Made by a program: the position numbers and the translations under genes
Notes under the pieces: generated by a model
What the model was told of the DNA's origin: nothing
Databases searched by the model: none
What the model saw: only the letters and a program-made list of their open reading frames with translations
Part shown: one piece after another, positions 34,815 to 44,315 of the stretch
Numbering within the stretch: position 1 is the stretch's first letter
Layout of the letters: each line of letters opens with the position of its first letter
NCBI GenBank assembly: GCA_029550525.1
Contig: JAKPHF010000070.1
Coordinates: 1-64,000 of the forward strand
Direction of reading: 5' to 3'
Source of the DNA: Planctomycetota bacterium
GTDB lineage: Bacteria > Planctomycetota > Phycisphaerae > UBA1845 > PWPN01
DNA: 64,000 bases

Positions 34815-36209
34815 ATGGCGGAGAAGCAAAAAAGCTGGCAGGCCCGGTTTTCGCAGTCGGCCGACGCTCTGACGGAGAGCTTCGTCGAGAGTCTCTCGTT
34901 CGATCGGCGGCTGTGGAAGTATGACATCGCCGGAAGCATCGCCCACGCCGAGATGCTGGCCGAAGTGGGTCTGATCGCCAAGTCGGACGCCCAGGCGATC
35001 AAGCGCGGGCTGCTGGCCATCGGCGAGGACATCGAGGCGGGGCGGTTCAAGTGGGACACCGCCTGCGAAGACATCCACATGGCCGTCGAAGGCGCGCTGA
35101 TCGAGCGGATCGGCGAGCCCGGCAAGCGGCTGCACACCGCCCGCTCGCGAAACGACCAGGTGGCCCTCGATCTGCGGCTGTACACCCGCGACGCGATCGA
35201 CCTGGACATCCTGCCGTTGCTGGCCGACCTTCAGGTGGCGCTGGTCGCTTCGGCCGAGCAGTACGCTGAGGCGGTCATGCCGTCGTATACCCACATGCAG
35301 CGGGCTCAGCCGATCACGGTGGGGGCCTATCTGCTGGCGTACGTCGAAGAATTCGAGCGCGATCGCGAGCGGTTCGCCGACGCTCGCAAGCGGGTGAACA
35401 TCTGCCCGCTCGGATCGGGCGCGCTGGCGGGCTCGACGCTGCCCATCGACCGGCGGAGCGTGGCCCGTCGCTTGGGCTTTGCCGACGTCAGCCGCAATAG
35501 CATCGACGGAACCGGCGACCGCGATTTCATCACCGAGTTTCTCTCCGCCGCCGCCATGTGCGCCGTGCACCTGTCGAGGCTGGCCGAGGACTGGATCCTC
35601 TATACTTCCACCGAGTTCCAGTTCATCCGCATCGCCGACGCGTTCTGCACGGGCTCGTCGATGATGCCCCAGAAACGCAACCCCGACGTGCTCGAGCTGA
35701 TCCGCGGCAAGACCGGACGCATCTATGGCGCCCTCACGGGCATGCTCACGCTGACCAAGGGCCTGCCCCAGGCGTACAACCGCGACCTCCAGGAGGACAA
35801 GATCCACCTGTTCAGCGGTCACGACACGCTGCGTGACTCGCTGCGGATCGCCGCCGCCGTCGTCCGCAACACGACGTTCAACGTCGAGCATCTGCGGGTG
35901 GCCTCGCAGTTCGGCTTCGCCGACGCCACGGTGCTGGCCGAGTACCTGGTCGGCAAGAAGGTTCCCTTCCGTCAGGCCCATCAGATCGTCGGAAGATTGG
36001 TCGCGCAGTGCGAGCAGGCCGGCTGCGAGTTGCGCGACCTGACGCTGGAAGCCTTCCAGGCCGCCTGCGACCGGATCGAGCAGGACGTCTACGATTTCCT
36101 GGGCGCCGACAACGTGGTCGCCCGCTATCGAAGCGAGGGCAGCGCTGGTCCGGAATGGACTCGCAAACAGATCGAGTTCTGGAAGGAACATCTAGCCAAG
36201 AACACATGA
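34815..36209 (+). CDS. argH: Argininosuccinate lyase
   Basis: 464 aa, the usual length. Cleaves argininosuccinate to arginine and fumarate, the last step of arginine synthesis. Key motifs are KLHTARSRNDQ-type (here RLHTARSRNDQVALD), TYTHMQRAQP-type (SYTHMQRAQP) and the fumarase/ASL signature GSSMMPQKRNPD with the flexible catalytic loop. The ATG at 34815 begins MAEKQKSWQARF, matching homologue starts. No argG is nearby. thiL follows after 96 bases on the same strand. Confidence 0.97.
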   Translation: MAEKQKSWQARFSQSADALTESFVESLSFDRRLWKYDIAGSIAHAEMLAEVGLIAKSDAQAIKRGLLAIGEDIEAGRFKWDTACEDIHMAVEGALIERIGEPGKRLHTARSRNDQVALDLRLYTRDAIDLDILPLLADLQVALVASAEQYAEAVMPSYTHMQRAQPITVGAYLLAYVEEFERDRERFADARKRVNICPLGSGALAGSTLPIDRRSVARRLGFADVSRNSIDGTGDRDFITEFLSAAAMCAVHLSRLAEDWILYTSTEFQFIRIADAFCTGSSMMPQKRNPDVLELIRGKTGRIYGALTGMLTLTKGLPQAYNRDLQEDKIHLFSGHDTLRDSLRIAAAVVRNTTFNVEHLRVASQFGFADATVLAEYLVGKKVPFRQAHQIVGRLVAQCEQAGCELRDLTLEAFQAACDRIEQDVYDFLGADNVVARYRSEGSAGPEWTRKQIEFWKEHLAKNT

Positions 36210-36305
36210 TCGTCTCGAGCTCAGGGAGTTCGCGATCCCTGAGGCGAGCCGAACGGACGAAGCATCCATGGTTCCCGGGACGAGCGCCTGGTGTGGAACA
36301 CAGAT

Positions 36306-37232
36306 ATGCCCAAGGGTGAGAACGCATTAGTGGAATGGCTGCGGAGCCGGTTCGGGAGCAGCGCTGCCGGCGTGCCGGTCGGGATCGGCGACGACATGGC
36401 GGTCATCGACGTCGAGGACAACCTCGTGGCCCTGACCGCGGACATGCTGATGGACGGCGTGCACTTCGACACGCGCGAGCAGGGCTACGACGTGATCGGC
36501 CGCAAGGCCATCGCCTGCTCGCTCAGCGATTGCGCGGGCATGGGCTGCACGCCGCGCGCGGCAACGGTGAGCGTGGCGTTGCCCGAGTCGATGTCCATGG
36601 ACGACGTCAAGAAGCTCTACGAGGGCATGGCCGGTGTCGCCGACGAGTTCAGTTGCTCCATCGTGGGCGGCGACACCAATAGTTGGCACGGCCCGCTGGT
36701 GATCGACGTGGCCATGCTTGCCGAGCCCATGTCCGTGCGCGGGCCGGTGCGGCGCAGTGACGCTCGCCCGGGCGACCTGGTCTACGTGAGCGGGCCGCTG
36801 GGTGGGAGCATCCTGGGCAAGCACCTGAGTTTCACGCCGCGGACGGAACTGGCCAGTCAACTGGTCCACCAGCCCGGGCTGCACGGCATGATGGACCTGT
36901 CCGACGGCCTGTCTATGGATCTGTACCGGGCGTGCCTGGCTTCAGGTTGTCGGGCAGAACTGGACGCCAGCGCGCTCGAGTCGGTCATCAGCGATGCCGC
37001 ACGGCAACTCGCGGCAAGCGACGGCCAGTCCGCGCTCGAGCATGCCTTGAACGACGGCGAGGATTTCGAGCTACTGGTGACCGGCACCGAGGCCCTGAAA
37101 AACGAACGGTTCGGACTCATTGCCATCGGCCGGCTGGCCCCGGGCCGGCTTGGCGAGCCGACGTTGTCCATCGTTCATCCTGACGGCCGCCGGGAGCCGC
37201 TCGAACCCCGCGGCTACGAGCACTTCAAATGA
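36306..37232 (+). CDS. thiL: Thiamine-monophosphate kinase
   Basis: 308 aa. Phosphorylates thiamine monophosphate to the active pyrophosphate. Shows the N-terminal ATP/Mg motifs (VGIGDDMAVID, ADMLMDGVHFD), SLSDCAGMG, VGGDTNSWHG, and the C-terminal DLSDGLSMDLYR and LNDGEDFELLV typical of the PurM-like fold. The ATG at 36306 is chosen over an upstream one to match homologues. It overlaps tsaE by 4 bases (ATGA), implying translational coupling. Confidence 0.93.
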   Translation: MPKGENALVEWLRSRFGSSAAGVPVGIGDDMAVIDVEDNLVALTADMLMDGVHFDTREQGYDVIGRKAIACSLSDCAGMGCTPRAATVSVALPESMSMDDVKKLYEGMAGVADEFSCSIVGGDTNSWHGPLVIDVAMLAEPMSVRGPVRRSDARPGDLVYVSGPLGGSILGKHLSFTPRTELASQLVHQPGLHGMMDLSDGLSMDLYRACLASGCRAELDASALESVISDAARQLAASDGQSALEHALNDGEDFELLVTGTEALKNERFGLIAIGRLAPGRLGEPTLSIVHPDGRREPLEPRGYEHFK

Positions 37233-37708
37233 GCCACGCTTTCGCGATCGACTCTCCCGACCTGGCTTTCACGCACGACCTGGGCCGCCGCCTGGGCCGC
37301 GCATTGGAAGCCGGCGACGTGATCGCGCTGGTCGGTCCGTTGGGCTCGGGCAAGACCACGCTGGTCAAAGGGATCGCCGGCGGGGCGGGCGTGGCCGACC
37401 TGCGGCAGGTAAACAGCCCCACGTTCGTCATCGTCAACGAGTACGAGGCGGCCCGGGCGGACGATCCGCTGGTCATCCACCATATTGACGTCTATCGCCT
37501 GCGGGGCAGCGACGACCTGGAGGCCATCGGCTTCGACGAAATGTGCCGTACCGGCGCGGTGATCGTGGAGTGGGCCGACCGGGTGGCAGACCTCCTGCCC
37601 GCCGACCGGCTGACCATCACCATCGAGCCCACGGGCGATACTTCCCGGCGATTCGGCCTGGCCCCGGGCGGCCCGGCCGCAACCCGGCTCGCCGCCGCCG
37701 TGCGGTGA
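37229..37708 (+). CDS. tsaE: tRNA t6A37 biosynthesis ATPase TsaE
   Basis: 159 aa. TsaE is the P-loop ATPase partner of TsaB/TsaD in making N6-threonylcarbamoyladenosine at position 37 of ANN-decoding tRNAs. Walker A GPLGSGKT lies at residues 36-43, followed by QVNSPTFVIVNEY and HIDVYRL, family hallmarks. The start overlaps the thiL stop. tRNA-Glu follows 188 bases later. Confidence 0.95.
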   Translation: MSHAFAIDSPDLAFTHDLGRRLGRALEAGDVIALVGPLGSGKTTLVKGIAGGAGVADLRQVNSPTFVIVNEYEAARADDPLVIHHIDVYRLRGSDDLEAIGFDEMCRTGAVIVEWADRVADLLPADRLTITIEPTGDTSRRFGLAPGGPAATRLAAAVR

Positions 37709-37801
37709 TCCCGGCCCCGGAGCACCGGTTGCCCGCCGGCCGACGCCAGCGGCAGTCCCGCGGCGGGCCGCACGCCGAGCAGTTGGGGCGGCACAAGCCA
37801 T

Positions 37802-37830
37802 TTGCAGTTTTCCGGCCACCTGGGTATACT
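37802..37830 (+). promoter_or_regulatory. Promoter of tRNA-Glu
   Basis: TTGCAG (37802-37807) and TATACT (37825-37830) with a 17-bp spacer, 66 bases ahead of the tRNA 5' end. Confidence 0.6.
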
Positions 37831-37896
37831 GTCGCGACTCTGGCGTCCATGGACAGCCAGGGCAGGGCGGCTCATGCCCAGGTCGGCCCGAAAGGG

Positions 37897-37969
37897 GGCC
37901 CCTTCGTCTAGTGGCCTAGGACACCGGCTTTTCACGCCGGCAACACGGGTTCGAATCCCGTAGGGGTCA
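37897..37969 (+). tRNA. tRNA-Glu (TTC)
   Basis: Cloverleaf: acceptor GGCCCCT pairs with AGGGGTC (one G-T), D arm GTCTAGTGGCCTAGGAC, anticodon stem CCGGC/GCCGG with loop TTTTCAC (anticodon TTC), and T arm ACGGGTTCGAATCCCGT. Discriminator A, and the CCA is not encoded. Confidence 0.95.
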
Positions 37970-38912
37970 TTCTACATACTTGTCGCATTTCGTCAGGCTT
38001 TGTTCTCACAATGCCGAAAATCCGTTTCGTGGCATGAGGGAGTCGTTGCGCCAAGTCTGCCGTGCCGACAAACGTCGCGTTGAGGTTCACCGCCCCCTCG
38101 ACCACAGTGCGGAGACCACTCATCTGCCGTGACCTAGCTGGCAGCTCCAGCACATCTTCGACGGTATACCGAGTATGGAGCGGCACCTCCGTTTCGACCT
38201 TCAGCAGTGTGCGGAGTCGGCAGGAAGCATCACGGGCGTGCTGCCGTTGCGGTAGCCTCGATAGATTCCCGTCCGTTCGTACCGGCCCCGGCCCAAATAT
38301 GCGTCGACCTCTTCGCTCAAGGCTTGGCACAACATTCGCCGAGTTCCCTCGCGAGCCAGTGCTTCCCGTTGATCCTCAACCACCTCCCGGGCTTCGCCTT
38401 CAGTGTTACTACTCTGTTGCCTCCGGATGTGCCGCACGTACGGCCTCATCAGTGTCCAGCGATTCAATTGTCCAGCGATTCAATCCAGGAGACCATCTGT
38501 CGACCACACGGACACCGGGGCCCGGATTGTCAAATTCGGGACTTCGCGTTTTTTCGGAAGCTCGAGCGACCGTACAGGGCTGTGAACCAGGGCCGGAGGC
38601 TGAGATCGGGCTGACAAGACCGCTGACAGCTCTCGTCGGTGGGATTGCCACCACCGGGGGGTCGGCGAGTCGGGCGAGTCGCCGGCCTCGTTGATTCGGG
38701 TGGCGGAATCGGTTGTAATTACCGGTTCCGCCGCCGCTTGCGCGGTAAGTGGCCGGGCAGCGGCACGGGCGGCGACGCCGTACCAACAGGGCCGATGGGT
38801 AGTCCGGGCCCGATGGTGTGGGCGGTCTCGGCGATGGTCTCGAGCGACGTCCCGGCGAGTCCGGAGCGCGACAGGTGGGGCAGTCAGACCCCTGGTGTTG
38901 GAATCAACGCGA
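37970..38912. other. Gene-poor stretch holding an IS256-like remnant
   Basis: About 940 bases between tRNA-Glu and lysA. The only recognisable coding trace is the transposase fragment at 38201-38467 on the minus strand. A 15-bp tandem repeat GTCCAGCGATTCAAT lies at 38454 and 38470. A tRNA flank with transposase debris is a common scar of past insertions. No promoter for lysA stands out. Confidence 0.6.
38201..38467 (-). pseudogene. IS256/mutator-family transposase remnant
   Basis: An 88-residue open segment contains REALAREGTRRMLCQALSEE, VDAYLGRGRYERT and GYRNGSTP, which match the N-terminal region of IS256-type transposases (about 400 aa when intact). The frame is lost right after GYRNGSTP and no DDE catalytic region remains. 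Inverted terminal repeats were not found. This is a decayed fragment. Confidence 0.7.
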
Positions 38913-40229
38913 ATGGACCAATTCAACTATCGTAACGGAGAGTTGTTCTGCGAATCGGTGCCGGTCGCCCGGATTGCCGAGGCGGTAGGTACGCCGACGT
39001 TCATCTACTCGGCCGCGACCTTCCGCGACCACTACACGCGCCTCGCCGCCGCCTTCGCCGAGCTGGACCCGATCATCTGTTACTCCGTCAAGAGTTGCGG
39101 AAACCTGCACATTCTGCGGCTGCTGGCCGAACTCGGAGCCGGCATGGACGTGGTCAGCGGCGGCGAGTTGTTTCGGGCGAGCCGGGCCGGGTTCTCCCGT
39201 TCCGGGCCGTACGATCCGGGCAAGATCGTCTTCGCCGGCGTGGGCAAGACGGACGCCGAAATCAACGAGGCCATTGATGCGGGCATCGGCTGGTTCAATA
39301 TCGAGTCCGAGGCCGAGCTGGCCAACCTCATCCGCATCGCCCGCGAGCGAGACATGGGGGGGCGCAAAGGCGAGGCGCCGGTGCGTGCCGCCCTGCGGGT
39401 GAACCCCGACGTCGATCCCAAGACGCATCGCCACACAGCCACCGGCAAGCGCGAGAGCAAGTTCGGCGTGGACCTCGAGCGGGCTCGCAGCGTCTTCGCA
39501 GAATTCGGCCGCAATTCGCTGGTCCGGCTGACCGGCTTCCACCTGCACATCGGCTCGCCGGTGATGAACCTCGACGCCTACGTCGAAGCCATCACCAAGA
39601 CGCTCGCGCTGATCGCCGATCTGCGACAGGACGGGTTCACCATCGATACGCTGGACATCGGCGGCGGTTTCCGAGCCGACTACGAGGGGCCCGGCTCTCC
39701 GTCGTATGCGGATTACGCCGCCAAAATCGTGCCGCTCCTGCACGGGCAGGGGCTGCGGATCATCCTTGAGCCGGGTCGCACCATCTCGGCCAACGCCGGC
39801 ATCCTGCTGGCCCGCACGACCTTCGTTAAGCACAGCGGCGACAAGGAGTTCGTGATCGTGGACGGCTCGATGACCGAGCTCATCCGGCCGGCGCTGTATG
39901 ACGCCTATCATTTCGTGTGGCCCGCCCGGCCGGGCGTGGGCTTCGTGCCCGATCCCCGCGGCAAGGACATCCGTTTCCCCGGCACGAAATTGGTGGACGT
40001 CGTCGGACCGGTATGCGAGAGCGGCGATTTTCTGGCCAAGGAGCGGGCTCTGCCGCCGATCAAGCGGGGCGATTTGATCGCGGTGTTCACCGCCGGTGCG
40101 TACGGGTTCGTCATGGCCAGTCATTACAACGCCCGTCCCAACGCGGCCGAAGTGCTGGTCGACGGCGAAACATTCCGCGTCATCCGCCGCCGCGAGAACT
40201 ACGCCGATCTGGTGGCGGCCGAGGAATGA
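38913..40229 (+). CDS. lysA: Diaminopimelate decarboxylase
   Basis: 438 aa. Decarboxylates meso-DAP to L-lysine using PLP. The PLP lysine is K60 in CYSVKSCGN. GGGFRADY matches the glycine-rich phosphate-binding GGG loop, HLHIGSPVMN the HxGS motif, and GPVCESGDFLA the active-site cysteine region. The ATG at 38913 begins MDQFNYRNGELFCE, as homologues do. The open frame extends further upstream without family similarity. A DUF433 gene starts 3 bases after the stop, so the pair is co-transcribed. Confidence 0.95.
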   Translation: MDQFNYRNGELFCESVPVARIAEAVGTPTFIYSAATFRDHYTRLAAAFAELDPIICYSVKSCGNLHILRLLAELGAGMDVVSGGELFRASRAGFSRSGPYDPGKIVFAGVGKTDAEINEAIDAGIGWFNIESEAELANLIRIARERDMGGRKGEAPVRAALRVNPDVDPKTHRHTATGKRESKFGVDLERARSVFAEFGRNSLVRLTGFHLHIGSPVMNLDAYVEAITKTLALIADLRQDGFTIDTLDIGGGFRADYEGPGSPSYADYAAKIVPLLHGQGLRIILEPGRTISANAGILLARTTFVKHSGDKEFVIVDGSMTELIRPALYDAYHFVWPARPGVGFVPDPRGKDIRFPGTKLVDVVGPVCESGDFLAKERALPPIKRGDLIAVFTAGAYGFVMASHYNARPNAAEVLVDGETFRVIRRRENYADLVAAEE

Positions 40230-40232
40230 ATC

Positions 40233-40463
40233 ATGAACTGGCGCGAGCGCATTGTCGTGGATCCGGACGTTCTGGCCGGCAAGCCCGTGATCAAGGGAAC
40301 ACGGCTGGCGGTCGAGTCCATCCTTGACCTGATGGGCCACGGCTGGCGCGAGGCTGAGATCCACGAAAATTACCCGGGGATCACGCCCGAGGACATCCAG
40401 GCCTGCAGTGCGTACGCCTCGGAGATCCTCAAATCGGAGCGAGTCTATCCCGTGAAGGTGTGA
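40233..40463 (+). CDS. DUF433 antitoxin-type protein
   Basis: 76 aa. Matches DUF433: IVVDPDVLAGKPVIKGTRLAVESILDLM then a helix ending ITPEDIQACSAYASE. DUF433 proteins have a winged-helix fold and are commonly the antitoxin of PIN-like DUF5615 toxins, which is what follows here 2 bases downstream. Its start is 3 bases after the lysA stop, so it shares the lysA message. Because the toxin reading frame is broken, it may now be an orphan. Confidence 0.88.
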   Translation: MNWRERIVVDPDVLAGKPVIKGTRLAVESILDLMGHGWREAEIHENYPGITPEDIQACSAYASEILKSERVYPVKV

Positions 40464-40465
40464 TC

Positions 40466-40832
40466 GTGCGAATCATGGCGAACGAGAATGTCGCCGGGAC
40501 TGTCATCGATGTTCTCAGACGCCGGGGACACGATGTTGTCTGGTGCCGCACTGATTGCCCGGGCGCGACCGACCGCGCGGTGCTGGAGCGGGCACAAGCA
40601 GGGTCCAGGATTATCCTCACGGTTGATAAGAGGACTTTGGCGACTGGCGTTCCGGTTCGGGCTGTCCTCTGCGTGCGGCGTCATTCTGTTTCGAGTGATG
40701 ACGACCACGGCCAGCGACCTCAGCCGGCTGGTTATCTCGGTTCTCGAAAGCCGGAACGACTGGTCGGGGTTGTTCGCTGTCGTTCGTGAGGATCGAGTGC
40801 GAATTCGACAACTCGCCGACAGGCCGATTTGA
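40466..40832 (+). pseudogene. Frameshifted DUF5615 (PIN-like) toxin
   Basis: GTG at 40466 opens MRIMANENVAGTVIDVLRRRG, a clear DUF5615 N-terminus (normally M-R-[IL]-L-A-D-E-N). It continues to GSRIILTVDK. At about 40625-40650 the frame breaks: the expected family sequence DKDFGDLAFRFGLSSACGVI resumes in the next frame. The DNA AAGAGGACTTTGGCGACTGGCG is explained by two extra bases (AG) and one missing T relative to a continuous frame. The C-terminal part then runs to 40832. The nuclease-like toxin is probably inactive, unless this is a sequencing error. Confidence 0.8.
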
Positions 40833-41001
40833 CGCTCCTGGCGGCAGGTCTGGTGATATCGATCGCGAGTCTTCGGGGAATCGGTAACCGCGACATGCGA
40901 TCGGACCACTGGTGGCCTGAGCTAACTGTCGGTGGCAACGACTGAATCTGTCTCCGTGGCGGACGTTTGTAACTGCCCGGGCGGAAGATTAGGATCCCAG
41001 A

Positions 41002-42435
41002 ATGTTCGAAGGTTTGACCCAACGATTCAACGGCGTGTTCAACCGCATCCGCGGCCGGGGCCGGATCACCGAGGAGAACGTCCGCGAGGCCATGCGCGAG
41101 GTTCGCACGGCGCTGCTCGAGGCCGACGTTCACGTCCAGGTGGTCAAGAAGTTCACGGACGACGTCATGACCAAGGCCCTGGGGGCCAAGGTCATCGAGA
41201 CGCTCCATCCCGACCAGGTGCTGATCAAGATCGTCCATGACGAGTTGGTCGCGCTCATGGGGCCGGTGGACTCGCGCATCCCGTACGTGACGCCCGGCCC
41301 GACGGTGGTGCTGATGGCGGGTCTGCAAGGTTCGGGCAAGACCACCACCTGCGGCAAGCTGGCCAAGTACATGATGGCCCGCGGCAAGCGACCGCTGCTG
41401 GTGGCGGCGGACCTCAAGCGTCCGGCGGCCATCGAGCAGCTCGAGGTGATCGGCGGCCAGGTGGGCTGCCCGGTCTACGTGGAGCGGGATCACCAGAACC
41501 CGGTCAAAGTCTGCCGCAACGGCGTGCTGCACGCTCGCAAGACCGACCGCGACGTCGTCGTGCTGGACACCGCCGGCCGCCTTGCCATCGACGAGGAACT
41601 GATGGCCGAGGTCGCCCAGATCGCCAACACGACCAACCCACACCAGATCTACCTGGTCATCGATGCGATGACCGGTCAAGACGCGGTCAACACGGCCAAG
41701 CACTTTAACGAACGGCTGGAACTCGACGGCCTGATCCTGACCAAGTTCGACTCGGACACCCGCGGCGGCGCGGCGTTGTCGGCCAAGACTATCACCGGCA
41801 AGCCGATCAAGTTTATCGGTATCGGCGAGAAGCTGGACGCGCTGGAAGAGTTCCATGCCGACCGCATCGCCGGCCGCATCCTCGGCATGGGCGACGTGGT
41901 GACGCTGGTCGAAAAGGCCCAGCAGCAATACGACGCCGCCGAGGCCGCCAAGCTCCAGAAGAAGATGGCCACCGGCCTCAACCTGGAGGACTTCCTCGTT
42001 CAGCTCAGGAAGATGAAGTCCATGGGGCCCATGAAAGACCTCATGAAAATGGTGCCCGGCATGGCCACCGAGATGGGCAACCTCGACGTGGACGACCGCG
42101 AGCTCGGGCGCTTCGAGGCCATCATCCAATCCATGACGCCCAAGGAGCGGGCACACCCGGAGATCATCGAAGCTTCCCGCCGTCGTCGCATCGCCCGAGG
42201 CAGCGGCACGGACGTCAAGGACGTCTCCGGGCTCATCAAGAGCTTCACGCAGGTCCGCGACATGATGAAGGTCATGAGCAAGATGTCGCTCATGGACCGG
42301 ATGAAGTCGATGGGCCAGTTCGCCAAGCTGGCTGCCGGCGGGATCATGCCCCGGTTCAAGGGCGGCAGCACCGTCAAGAAGCGACAGATATCCAGCAAGG
42401 AAAAGCGAAAGAACCGCAAGCGCAAGAGCCGATAA
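41002..42435 (+). CDS. ffh: Signal recognition particle GTPase Ffh
   Basis: 477 aa. Binds signal sequences and SRP RNA and delivers nascent membrane proteins to FtsY. The N domain (1-85) contains ALLEADVHVQVVKKF. The G domain has GLQGSGKTTTCGKLA, DTAGRLAID, TKFDSDTRGGAALS and FIGIGEKLDALE. The methionine-rich M domain (about 320-450) has the RGSGT RNA-binding motif (RRIARGSGTD). The basic lysine/arginine tail is usual. No SRP RNA gene was recognised nearby. Confidence 0.98.
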   Translation: MFEGLTQRFNGVFNRIRGRGRITEENVREAMREVRTALLEADVHVQVVKKFTDDVMTKALGAKVIETLHPDQVLIKIVHDELVALMGPVDSRIPYVTPGPTVVLMAGLQGSGKTTTCGKLAKYMMARGKRPLLVAADLKRPAAIEQLEVIGGQVGCPVYVERDHQNPVKVCRNGVLHARKTDRDVVVLDTAGRLAIDEELMAEVAQIANTTNPHQIYLVIDAMTGQDAVNTAKHFNERLELDGLILTKFDSDTRGGAALSAKTITGKPIKFIGIGEKLDALEEFHADRIAGRILGMGDVVTLVEKAQQQYDAAEAAKLQKKMATGLNLEDFLVQLRKMKSMGPMKDLMKMVPGMATEMGNLDVDDRELGRFEAIIQSMTPKERAHPEIIEASRRRRIARGSGTDVKDVSGLIKSFTQVRDMMKVMSKMSLMDRMKSMGQFAKLAAGGIMPRFKGGSTVKKRQISSKEKRKNRKRKSR

Positions 42436-42885
42436 CAAGGCAGGCCACGAGTCTGCGTCTGAGAACTAAGGCCTGAGATGAGGTGCCGGGATCGAGCCGG
42501 ACACCATGTCACCACCTTGGGTCGCGCGGCGGCTGGCGACCTGCATTTTTCCGTCCGATAAACCCTCCTGACATTTTCCCTGTCAGTCCAATCTGATTTA
42601 GGGGCTTGCGAGTTCCGATACCCCTGTCAGGGGCGTTCCCTGCGCTTGGCGACGCGAGCGGCGACACGCGAGTCCTGAAGGCATGACTCTTGAGGCCTGA
42701 GGCTCGAATCTTGAGGCTTGAGTGGGAACCCGGATTGGTTTCCGGAGCACCATTCGAATCGGACTCGCCCGCCGAGCAGAAGGCGCGGAAATGCACCCGA
42801 GAACTCCAGGAGGCTTTTGCCCGATTTCGAGGTTGAATCGTATGGTTCTCGCGTCCACGAGAGCCGTCCGCGGCAGAAGGTCCAC
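42436..42885. other. Intergenic, small hairpins and a CTTGAGGCCTGAGG repeat
   Basis: No gene supported. It contains two small hairpins, CTGACATTTTCCCTGTCAG near 42568 and CCCCTGTCAGGGG near 42619. It also has a CTTGAGGCCTGAGGCT tandem at about 42690-42722 that resembles one at 23572-23605. No SRP RNA or tRNA was identified. Confidence 0.5.
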
Positions 42886-44283
42886 ATGAGCGCGACCACG
42901 CACATGAGCGAATCCCGCCAACGCTTCCGGTGGAAAGCGGCGTGGCGGGCCGCGCTGAACAGCCTCCAGTTCAAGGCATCGTTTCTGGTGATCCTGCTCG
43001 TGCTGGGCGTAACCGTGGCGGGGCTGGGCTTGAGTCTGCGGATGACGTCCGACGTGGTCTACGGCCAGGCACGGACGCAAGCCCGGCACTGGGCAGAGTC
43101 GCTGGCCGGAAGCATCGGTCCCGTGGTGGAGCGAGCGGACAACGAGGCCCTGGTCCGGGTGATTAACGAGACCATCCGGACCGGCAGCGTCCGGTTTGTC
43201 GCCTTCGCGGACGGGCACTGCCGCATCCTGGCGTCCGGGGAGCAGACGCAGGGCGTGATGGATTCGGTGGTCCTGGATGAAGGCCGCCGGCTGAAGGTCG
43301 ATAACCTGGGCGCGCCGCGAATAGTCCGCAGTGAGAAGGACGATGTGGCCTACGTGGACGTGACCGTGCCCATTTTCGCCAGCGGACCGATCTCCAGCAG
43401 CCAACACGCGTCCCGCAAAGTCCTGGGCTACGTTCGGCTGGCCACCGATCTCAGCCACACGCAGGCCCAGATCAAACAGATGGCCACCCATCTGCACCGC
43501 CTGGCGTTGCTCATGCTGCTCCTCGTGGCTCCATGCAGCCTGGTGGCCATGCGCAAGGTGGTCGCTCCGCTGAACGAGCTGGCTCGCACCGCCCGGGAAC
43601 TGGCCAGTGGCGTCATGGACGCCCGAGCCAAGGTGACCGTGCACAACGAAATCGGCGACCTGGCCCGAGCGTTCAACGACATGGCCGAGCGTCTGGCTGG
43701 GGCCCAGTTCGAGATGCTCAAGCTCAATGCCGAGCTGGAGGAGCGCGTTCAGCAGCGCACGCATCAGCTAGAGGATCTGGCCTCACGTGAACCGCTGACC
43801 GGCTTGTACAACCGCCGCTACTTCAGCGAGGTGATCACGCGCGAGTTCGCGGTCGCCGAACGATACGACACGGACCTGACCGTGCTCATGTTCGACCTGG
43901 ACCATTTCAAGGAGACCAACGACCGGTTCGGTCACCGCGCGGGCGACGAGGTGCTCGTGCTGGTGGCCGACTGTATCCGGGCCGAACTGCGCGAGGCTGA
44001 CGTGGCCGCCCGCTTCGGCGGCGACGAGTTCATCGTGCTGCTGCCTCGTACCTCGGGGTCCGCCGCAGGCAACCTGGCCGAGCGCATCACCGATCGCTTC
44101 ATGGAGACGCTAGCTCGCGAATGGCCGGAGTTCCCCACGACGTTGAGCATCGGAGTGGCCAGTCTGCGTGTCACTCGCGCTACGTCCGCCGAGGCCCTCA
44201 TCCACGAAGCCGACCTGGCCCTGTATGCCGCCAAGACGGGCGGACGCAACCGGACCATGGCCGCCACCGGCGCGAGATCGTGA
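42886..44283 (+). CDS. Membrane-bound diguanylate cyclase (HAMP-GGDEF)
   Basis: 465 aa. AGAAGG lies 6 bases before the ATG at 42886. A transmembrane helix (about 30-52), an extracytoplasmic sensor region of about 150 residues and a second helix (about 205-222) lead into HAMP (KVVAPLNELARTAREL), a short coiled coil and the GGDEF domain. The catalytic GGDEF at residues 378-382 is intact, and the RxxD inhibitory site (R369-D372) is present five residues before it. It should therefore make c-di-GMP with product inhibition. The signal is unknown. A long repeat-bearing gap separates it from the kinase/ESCRT-like cluster. Confidence 0.92.
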   Translation: MSATTHMSESRQRFRWKAAWRAALNSLQFKASFLVILLVLGVTVAGLGLSLRMTSDVVYGQARTQARHWAESLAGSIGPVVERADNEALVRVINETIRTGSVRFVAFADGHCRILASGEQTQGVMDSVVLDEGRRLKVDNLGAPRIVRSEKDDVAYVDVTVPIFASGPISSSQHASRKVLGYVRLATDLSHTQAQIKQMATHLHRLALLMLLLVAPCSLVAMRKVVAPLNELARTARELASGVMDARAKVTVHNEIGDLARAFNDMAERLAGAQFEMLKLNAELEERVQQRTHQLEDLASREPLTGLYNRRYFSEVITREFAVAERYDTDLTVLMFDLDHFKETNDRFGHRAGDEVLVLVADCIRAELREADVAARFGGDEFIVLLPRTSGSAAGNLAERITDRFMETLAREWPEFPTTLSIGVASLRVTRATSAEALIHEADLALYAAKTGGRNRTMAATGARS

Positions 44284-44315
44284 CACGCGGCGCCATCGCA
44301 TTGCCCCGGCACGGT

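Noticed and set aside
37970..38200. Continuation of the transposase remnant to the tRNA
   Set aside because: Minus-strand frames here do not match the rest of an IS256 transposase and no DDE residues are present.
38691..38912. N-terminal extension of lysA
   Set aside because: The open frame continues upstream, but the extra 74 residues have no similarity to DAP decarboxylases and have Arg/Ala-rich shadow composition. The ATG at 38913 gives the normal length.
42436..42885. SRP RNA gene next to ffh
   Set aside because: No GGAA-tetraloop hairpin with the SRP internal loops could be found. Only small unrelated hairpins are present.
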